Shown here piece by piece: positions 58,015 through 64,000 of a DNA stretch of 64,000 bases (position 1 is the first letter of the stretch; each line of letters opens with the position of its first letter). This DNA is from Pseudomonadota bacterium (GTDB taxonomy: Bacteria > Pseudomonadota > Alphaproteobacteria > Rhizobiales > Devosiaceae), in the NCBI GenBank assembly GCA_023433775.1, contig JAEYTY010000151.1, positions 1 through 64,000 on the forward strand, read 5' to 3'. Under the pieces are notes generated by a model that was not told the DNA's origin, did no database searches, and saw only the letters and a list, made by a program, of their open reading frames with translations. A program made the translations under genes and the position numbers.

Positions 58015-60302
58015 GGCACTGCTCCAGCAGCTTCATTGGCAGCAATAGCCGCCATGTTGACGATGCCGCGGCTGGTCACCGACGGCGCGAGAATATGCGC
58101 TGGCGCGCGGGTGCCCATCAGAATGGGGCCAACGGCCAGAGCGTTATTCATTTCCTTGAGCAGCGTCATCGACAGATTGGCTGCATCCAGGTCTGGGAAA
58201 ATCAGCAGATTGGCTTCGCCGCGCAGGATCGTGTCCGGTACATAGCGTTCGCGCAGCTCGGGGTTGAGCGCCAAATCGCCCTGCATTTCTCCCTCGACGA
58301 TCATGTCCGGCGCGATCTGCTTGAGCTTGCCATAGGCCTCGCGCATCTTGAAGGCACTGTCGCCATCACGCGAACCGAAGTTTGAATAGCTCAGCAGCGC
58401 TACCCGCGCCTCGATATTGAAGCGCTTGAGGTGGTCACGCGCCTGTAGAGCGATAGCGACAATCTCGTCCGCGCTCGGGTTCTGGTTGACATAGGTGTCG
58501 GCGAGGAAAAATGCGCCACGCGGCATGATCAGCATGGAGAGTGCCGAGACATCCGCAACCCCGTCCTGCAGGCCGATGATCGAACGGATATCGCGCACAT
58601 GCTTGATATAGCGCCCCTGCAAACCGCAGATCAGCCCATCAGCGTCACCGCGCTTCACAGCAAGCGCAGCAATGACCGTCGTATTGGTGCGCACAATGGT
58701 GCGGGCCGTATCCGGCGTAACGCCATTGCGCCCGACCAGCGCCTGGAACTCCGACACATAGTCGCGATAGCGCGGATCATCCTCGGGATTGATCACCTCG
58801 AAATCAACACCGGCCCGCAGGCTGAGACCAAAGCGCTCAAGCCGCGCTTCGATCACCGCAGGGCGGCCAATAAGGATGGGCCGGGCAATGCGTTCCTCGA
58901 GAATGACCTGCGCAGCGCGCAGCACGCGTTCCTCTTCGCCATCGGCAAAAACGATACGCTTGCCCTGCCCCTGAGCCCGATCAATGATCGGTTTCATCAC
59001 AAGGCCAGAGCGGAAGACGAAGCGATTAAGGCTGTCGAGATAGGCATCCCAGTCTTCGATCGGCTTTTTGGCGACGCCCGATTCCATCGCGGCCCGCGCC
59101 ACGGCCGGAGCAATGCGCAGGATCAGGCGCTGGTCGAAGGGATTGGGGATGATGTGCTCGGGCCCATAAACTGCCGGCGCGCCCGAGGGTGACACTTCCA
59201 GGCCCGGCTCATGGGCCAGCTTGGCAATGGCGCGCACCGCGGCCAGCTTCATCTCCTCATTGATCGTCGTAGCGTGTACATCAAGCGCCCCGCGGAAAAT
59301 GAACGGGAAGCAGAGGACGTTGTTGACCTGGTTCGGATAATCCGAGCGTCCCGTGCAGACCATAGCGTCAGGCCGCACCTCCTTGGCCACTTCGGGCATG
59401 ATTTCGGGATTCGGGTTGGCCAGCGCCAGGATCAGCGGCTTGGGCGCCATCTTGGCCAGCATTTCCGGTTTCAGCGCGCCGGCAGCCGAAAGCCCGAGGA
59501 AAATATCGGCGCCCTCAATGACTTCAGCCAGCGATGTCGCGTCACTGGTGCGGCGGAATTGGCCGCGCCACTTGTCGTTCACATCATTGCGCTTGTGCGT
59601 AACGAGGCCATCCTTGTCCGCCACCCAGATGTTTTCATGCTTGGCGCCCAGGGCAACGAGCACATTGAGGCAGGCAATGGCCGCGGCTCCTGCCCCTGAC
59701 GTGCAGATTTTCACCTCTTCGATCTTCTTGCCGGACAGCTCCAGCCCGTTGAGCACCGCCGCGCCCACGATAATAGCTGTGCCGTGCTGGTCATCATGGA
59801 ACACCGGAATAGGCATCCGCTCGCGCAGCGTTTCTTCGATCTCAAAGCAATCAGGCGCGCGGATATCTTCCAGATTGATCCCGCCAAAGGTAGGCCAGAG
59901 CGGCGCCACGGCGTTGATGAACTTTTCCGGATTGATCTCATCGATCTCGAGGTCAAACACATCGATACCGGCGAACTTCTTGAAGAGGACGGCCTTGCCT
60001 TCCATCACAGGCTTGCTGGCCAGAGCGCCGATATTGCCCAGGCCCAGCACAGCCGTGCCGTTGGAAATCACCGCCACCAGGTTTTGCCGGGACGTATACC
60101 TGGCCACTGAATCCGGGTTCTCGGCGATCTCTTCGCATGGGGCCGCCACGCCGGGCGAATAGGCCAGCGCCAGATCGCGCTGGTTGCCCAGCGGCTTTGT
60201 GGGCTGGATTTCGAGCTTGCCGGGCTTGGGGAACTCGTGGAAATGCAGCGCCGCATCCCGAAGGGCTTTGCGCTGTTCGTTCAGATCATTGGACACATTC
60301 AT
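58011..60302 (-). CDS. maeB: NADP-type malic enzyme with phosphotransacetylase-like C-terminus
   Basis: 763 residues. N-terminal malic enzyme (about 1-430): LALAYSPGVAAPC, the catalytic region VLFKKFAGIDVFDLEI, metal ligands in FHDDQHGTAI and dinucleotide-binding VKICTSGAGAAAIACL. The C-terminal part (about 440-763) is phosphotransacetylase-like and is regulatory in these enzymes. It oxidatively decarboxylates malate to pyruvate and feeds the nearby PDH complex. Confidence 0.95.
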   Translation of the reverse strand: MNVSNDLNEQRKALRDAALHFHEFPKPGKLEIQPTKPLGNQRDLALAYSPGVAAPCEEIAENPDSVARYTSRQNLVAVISNGTAVLGLGNIGALASKPVMEGKAVLFKKFAGIDVFDLEIDEINPEKFINAVAPLWPTFGGINLEDIRAPDCFEIEETLRERMPIPVFHDDQHGTAIIVGAAVLNGLELSGKKIEEVKICTSGAGAAAIACLNVLVALGAKHENIWVADKDGLVTHKRNDVNDKWRGQFRRTSDATSLAEVIEGADIFLGLSAAGALKPEMLAKMAPKPLILALANPNPEIMPEVAKEVRPDAMVCTGRSDYPNQVNNVLCFPFIFRGALDVHATTINEEMKLAAVRAIAKLAHEPGLEVSPSGAPAVYGPEHIIPNPFDQRLILRIAPAVARAAMESGVAKKPIEDWDAYLDSLNRFVFRSGLVMKPIIDRAQGQGKRIVFADGEEERVLRAAQVILEERIARPILIGRPAVIEARLERFGLSLRAGVDFEVINPEDDPRYRDYVSEFQALVGRNGVTPDTARTIVRTNTTVIAALAVKRGDADGLICGLQGRYIKHVRDIRSIIGLQDGVADVSALSMLIMPRGAFFLADTYVNQNPSADEIVAIALQARDHLKRFNIEARVALLSYSNFGSRDGDSAFKMREAYGKLKQIAPDMIVEGEMQGDLALNPELRERYVPDTILRGEANLLIFPDLDAANLSMTLLKEMNNALAVGPILMGTRAPAHILAPSVTSRGIVNMAAIAANEAAGAVP

Positions 60303-60400
60303 GCTCCCGGCAGGCCAGATGGCCGCGTAGGTGCCACCAATCTCCGGCGATGAAAAGGGGTGAAGCGACGTTACCGCAACGGGTCACCGCGAAAATCCTG

Positions 60401-62059
60401 TCAAGCGGCAGAAGCGACGTCACCCTCGTCCGGCGCGACAGGCGCTTCAGCGACCTCTTCGATTGGTTCCGCTGCCGGCATGGGCGAGCCTTCGTGAAGC
60501 GCCAGCGCCAGATTTTTAAACGCGCCAACCTTAAGCGCGGGAGCAAAAATATAGCCCTGCGCCTGGATGACACCCCGCGAGCGCAGATAGATTGCCTGCT
60601 CCTCGCGCTCCACGCCTTCGGCGACGATCTCGCAATTAAGGTCCATGCCCATGGCAATGAGACCATCAAGCACTGGCACTTGCGTTACACCGGGCTTGAT
60701 CATGTCCACGAAAATGCGGTCAATCTTGATCACATCGACACCCAGCGTTGCGAGATAGGCAAGGTTGGAATGCCCGGTTCCCGCATCATCCAGTGCCAGT
60801 TTGGCCCCCAGCGCGTGCAGGCCCGCGATCACGTTGGCCGTGGCCATGGAATTTCCCAGCGGCCGACGCTCGGTAATTTCGAACACCAATTGGCGGAAAC
60901 TGATCGGAGAATCGCCGAAAATAGCCTGCACGTCCTCCACGATGCCGACATCGCGGAAGTGCCCCTCGAACAGATTGATCGAGATTTTCATCTCCGGCAT
61001 CGTTACGCAGAGATCGCCCAGATCCTGCCGCACCTGCTGCATGAGCGAGAGCGTCATGGGCATGGCGAGCCCGGTAACCTCGGCATAATCGATGAAAGCG
61101 CCGGGTGGAATAACTTCGCCATTACGTTTTTCCCAGCGGCACAACACTTCGCAACCGACCAGTGCACCGGTGCGCAGATTGATGACAGGCTGGTAATAGG
61201 GCTTGATTTCCGACCGCGCGATGGCGCGCTCCAGATCAAACGCCGGCACGCGTGAGCGGCGCACATAGTTGAGGCTGAAGAGCAGGAAAGCGCCGCTTCC
61301 CAGGCAGGCGATGACGGTAAAGATCATGTCGAGATCGGCATAACCGGCCCTGACCATGGCAAAGGGAATGGCATATTCCACCTTGATGGGCAGTTCGCCG
61401 GCATAGCTCTGCGCCATGATATAGTCCGCATTGCTGGTGCGCCGCTCAAATCCGGCAGTGTCCCCGATGCTGACAATCGGTAGGCCATTGGTCAGCGTAA
61501 TCCGCAGCGTCGAAGCGCCGGGCAAGGTGTCCGACAGAGCATTCTGTGTCTGACCCATCAGCGGCACAAAGGTCGATATGCGCCTAGTGTCGCCAAAGAC
61601 CCGTGTGATCTTAAGCGCGGGCATTTCCATTTCGCCCAGCTTCACCACGGTGATGGATTCGCTCAAGCCCGGCACAGGCATGGGCTGCGAGAGCGGCGAA
61701 TAGGCGACAATACGGCCATTGGCGTCGCAATATTGCACGCCATCCATATTCTCAACGAGCACCTGCTTAAGGTTGAGACTCGCCTCAATGATGGATTGGG
61801 CATTGGCTACAAAGGTGGGCGTACAAAGCGACGGGCTTGACGCAACAATTTTACCGAGCGCTTCCACACCATCCATAGCACTTGCATTGATGTGTGAACT
61901 TATCACATCAACATATTGTTCTGCCGCAGTTTTTTCGCGAATTTTGACATGCGTGTCGAGCAGATAATCGACAGCAATAATGGGCACGAACGCTAGAATG
62001 GCTCCGATGAGCATCAAGATATGAGAATACTTGGACTTCACCAGGCGAATCCGCGCCAA
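60401..62059 (-). CDS. Membrane cyclic-di-GMP phosphodiesterase (CSS-motif + EAL)
   Basis: 552 residues. Two membrane helices (about 14-32 and 260-280) flank a periplasmic CSS-type sensor domain with Ser-Ser-x-x-Cys (VASSPSLC, plus a second Cys in VQYCDANG, which may form a redox disulfide). The EAL domain (about 295-530) has EVLCRW for ExL, Asn in ISINLF, Glu in FEITERRP, LDDAGTGHSN for DDFGTG, Lys in VIKIDRIF and EIVAEGVE, so catalysis is probably intact. CSS-EAL proteins lower c-di-GMP in response to periplasmic thiol state. A CtrA box lies 33 bp before the start. Confidence 0.88.
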   Translation of the reverse strand: MARIRLVKSKYSHILMLIGAILAFVPIIAVDYLLDTHVKIREKTAAEQYVDVISSHINASAMDGVEALGKIVASSPSLCTPTFVANAQSIIEASLNLKQVLVENMDGVQYCDANGRIVAYSPLSQPMPVPGLSESITVVKLGEMEMPALKITRVFGDTRRISTFVPLMGQTQNALSDTLPGASTLRITLTNGLPIVSIGDTAGFERRTSNADYIMAQSYAGELPIKVEYAIPFAMVRAGYADLDMIFTVIACLGSGAFLLFSLNYVRRSRVPAFDLERAIARSEIKPYYQPVINLRTGALVGCEVLCRWEKRNGEVIPPGAFIDYAEVTGLAMPMTLSLMQQVRQDLGDLCVTMPEMKISINLFEGHFRDVGIVEDVQAIFGDSPISFRQLVFEITERRPLGNSMATANVIAGLHALGAKLALDDAGTGHSNLAYLATLGVDVIKIDRIFVDMIKPGVTQVPVLDGLIAMGMDLNCEIVAEGVEREEQAIYLRSRGVIQAQGYIFAPALKVGAFKNLALALHEGSPMPAAEPIEEVAEAPVAPDEGDVASAA

Positions 62060-62091
62060 AGAAACATGGCATCTGGATAGCGCCGCACGAC

Positions 62092-62106
62092 TTAACGGGT
62101 CGTTAA
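62092..62106. promoter_or_regulatory. CtrA-type box upstream of the EAL gene
   Basis: TTAA-CGGGTCG-TTAA is an exact TTAA-N7-TTAA match to the alphaproteobacterial CtrA consensus. It is 33 bp from the start of the c-di-GMP phosphodiesterase gene; another TTAACC half-site follows at 62113. Cell-cycle or motility control is inferred. Confidence 0.6.
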
Positions 62107-62189
62107 TGCTGGTTAACCAGTTCTAACCGCCGCCCAGTCAAAAGGGCGAACCTTACGGCCCGCCCCCTTTGAATTTTGTGCCGTCCAGC

Positions 62190-63980
62190 TCAGCTCTGGA
62201 CGTTGAGGCGGATGCTCAATTCGCGCAATTGCTTTGGTGCGGCAGGGCTTGGCGCGCCCATCAGCAGGTCTTCAGCCTGTTGGTTCATTGGGAAAGCGGT
62301 AATCTCGCGCAGGTTCTGCACGCCGCAGAGCAGCATCACCACGCGGTCGATACCGAAGGCTGCGCCACCATGCGGCGGCGCACCAAACTGGAACGCGCGA
62401 TAGAGGCCACCAAACTGTTCTTCGACCTCGGCGCGGCTCTTGCCGGTCAGCTCGAACGCCTTGACCATGGTTTCAGGCTCCTGATTTCGAATGGAACCGG
62501 AAGCAATCTCATAGCCATTGCAGACCGCGTCATACTGATAAGCCTTGAGCGTAAGCGGGTCTGCCGAATTTAGCGCCTCGATGCCGCCCTGCGGCATGGA
62601 GTAGGGGTTATGGGCAAAGTCGACGCGCTTTTCTTCCTCGCTCCATTCGTAGAACGGGAAGTCGACGATCCAGCACAGCGCAAACTGCTCTGTATCGACC
62701 AAACCGAGATCAGTACCGACCTTGGTGCGCGCATCGCCGGCAAAGCGATAGAACTTTTCCGGGCGACCGCAGACAAAGAACACCGCATCGCCGTCGTCGA
62801 GCCCGAGCTGGCTCTTGAGGGCTGCTGTACGCTCTTCGCCAATATTCTTGGCAATGGGGCCGCTGCCCTGCCCTTCCTTGAAGAAAATATAGCCAAGACC
62901 CGGCTGGCCTTCGCCCTGCGCCCAGGCATTCATGCGATCACAGAATGCCCGGCCGATCGGCTCGGCACCGGCCTTGTTCTTGGCCGGGATGGCCCAGACT
63001 TCAACCTTGTCGTCTGCCTCGATCTGGTTGGCGAAAACCTTGAAGCCCGAACCGGCAAAGTGCTCGGTCACGGCCTGCATCTCGATGGGATTACGCAGGT
63101 CCGGCTTGTCCGACCCATATTTGCGGATCGCCGTATCATAGGGAATACGCGGCCATTGCTTGGTTACGCGCTTGCCGCCAGCAAATTGCTCGAACACCGA
63201 GGTCATGACCGGCTCAACCGTGTTCCACACGTCTTCCTGCGTCACAAAGCTCATTTCGAGGTCGAGCTGATAGAATTCACCCGGCAGGCGGTCGGCGCGC
63301 GGATCCTCGTCGCGGAAGCAAGGCGCCACCTGGAAATAGCGGTCAAAACCGGCCACCATCAGCAATTGCTTGTATTGCTGGGGCGCCTGCGGCAGCGCGA
63401 AGAATTTTCCAGGATGAATGCGGCTGGGCACCAGGAAGTCGCGCGCGCCTTCCGGCGACGACGCTGTCAGGATCGGCGTCGAATATTCACCAAATCCGGC
63501 CTCGGTCATGCCATTGCGCATGGCCGCGATGATCTTGGTGCGCTTGACGATATTGGCGTGTAGCTTTTCGCGGCGCAGATCGAGGAAGCGATAGCGCAGG
63601 CGAATATCTTCGGGATATTCGGCGTCGCCGAAGACCGGCAAGGGCAGTTCCTTGGCCGCGGACAACACTTCGATCTCACGGATGAAAACTTCTACCGTGC
63701 CGGTGGGCAGGTTCGGGTTAACCGCGGCGGGATCGCGCAGCTTCACCTCGCCATCGATGCGGATAACCCATTCCGACCGCACTTTCTCCACCGAGCTGAA
63801 CGCCGCAGAATCAGGGTCAACAACACACTGGGTGACGCCATAATGGTCGCGCAGGTCGATGAACAGCAGGCCGCCATGGTCGCGGATTCGGTTTACCCAG
63901 CCGCTGAGCCGAACCGTATTGCCGGCATCGGCCGCCGTCAGGGCGCCACAAGTGTGCGAGCGATAGCGATGTGTGGTCAT
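62190..63980 (-). CDS. aspS: Aspartyl-tRNA synthetase
   Basis: 596 residues. N-terminal OB-fold anticodon domain (about 1-105), bacterial GAD insertion (about 300-420), and class II core with motif 2 [10 protein letters not shown] and motif 3 [10 protein letters not shown]. It charges tRNA-Asp, and in organisms without AsnRS also tRNA-Asn. Full length; 20 bp of upstream DNA remain before the window edge. Confidence 0.97.
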   Translation of the reverse strand: MTTHRYRSHTCGALTAADAGNTVRLSGWVNRIRDHGGLLFIDLRDHYGVTQCVVDPDSAAFSSVEKVRSEWVIRIDGEVKLRDPAAVNPNLPTGTVEVFIREIEVLSAAKELPLPVFGDAEYPEDIRLRYRFLDLRREKLHANIVKRTKIIAAMRNGMTEAGFGEYSTPILTASSPEGARDFLVPSRIHPGKFFALPQAPQQYKQLLMVAGFDRYFQVAPCFRDEDPRADRLPGEFYQLDLEMSFVTQEDVWNTVEPVMTSVFEQFAGGKRVTKQWPRIPYDTAIRKYGSDKPDLRNPIEMQAVTEHFAGSGFKVFANQIEADDKVEVWAIPAKNKAGAEPIGRAFCDRMNAWAQGEGQPGLGYIFFKEGQGSGPIAKNIGEERTAALKSQLGLDDGDAVFFVCGRPEKFYRFAGDARTKVGTDLGLVDTEQFALCWIVDFPFYEWSEEEKRVDFAHNPYSMPQGGIEALNSADPLTLKAYQYDAVCNGYEIASGSIRNQEPETMVKAFELTGKSRAEVEEQFGGLYRAFQFGAPPHGGAAFGIDRVVMLLCGVQNLREITAFPMNQQAEDLLMGAPSPAAPKQLRELSIRLNVQS

Positions 63981-64000
63981 TTGGGGAACTCAAATAGCAG

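Larger units (their letters stand above)
37016..62873 (-). promoter_or_regulatory. KOPS-like octamers on the right arm, all pointing left
   Basis: CCCTNCCC (GGGNAGGG on the minus strand) found by eye at 37016, 37627, 38022, 40712, 40717, 41821, 47319, 48746, 54020, 57712, 58963 and 62866. No + strand GGGNAGGG was found in this arm. Two more minus-strand copies (27893, 32481) lie inside the transposon. The reversal relative to the left arm brackets the dif-like site. Confidence 0.75.

Overview
The window looks like chromosomal DNA of an alphaproteobacterium of the order Hyphomicrobiales, most likely Devosia or a close relative. This is inferred from gene order and protein style: tpiA-secG-pyrG and eno on one side; dusB-ntrB-ntrC-ntrY-ntrX-hfq-hflX and pdhA-pdhB-pdhC-lpdA-lipA on the other; a fused ispDF; and full-length cobalamin-dependent metH. 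No rRNA, tRNA or CRISPR array was found.

Layout. (1) 1-26.9 kb is a housekeeping arm read mostly on the + strand: tpiA, secG, pyrG, eno, folD, rlpA, a D,D-carboxypeptidase gene, and a translationally coupled tmk-holB-metG-tatD-MBL run. The main minus-strand genes here are trpG/trpE, a ppiD-like chaperone gene, amn and metH. (2) 27.0 kb holds a 28-bp site that looks like the chromosome dimer-resolution site dif. (3) 27,072-36,435 is a Tn7-like transposon. Its left part carries a hypothetical gene, a ParE/RelE-type toxin-antitoxin pair and a nucleotidyltransferase-fold gene. Then come a catalytically inactivated XerC/D-like tyrosine recombinase (TnsF-like), tnsA, tnsB, tnsC, a tniQ-family gene and a small winged-helix gene. 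Both ends carry inverted TnsB-type repeats. (4) 36.5-64 kb is a housekeeping arm read mostly on the minus strand: hflX, hfq, the NtrBC and NtrYX two-component systems, dusB, lipA, the pyruvate dehydrogenase genes, a malic enzyme gene, an EAL-domain gene and aspS.

The host arms behave like the two sides of a replication terminus. Gene direction switches at about 27 kb. FtsK-orienting KOPS-like octamers (GGGNAGGG) also switch: every copy found left of the dif-like site is on the + strand (13 found) and every copy found to its right is on the minus strand (12 in the host arm plus 2 inside the transposon).

The main discovery candidate is the combination of these parts. The transposon sits about 32 bp from an intact dif-like site. 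It encodes a Xer-derived protein whose nucleophilic Tyr and several other catalytic residues are replaced. By analogy with TnsF, the inactivated tyrosine-recombinase target selector of Tn6022-like elements that insert into comM, this protein may recognise dif and direct TnsABC to insert beside it. That link is inference; the individual parts are read directly from the sequence.
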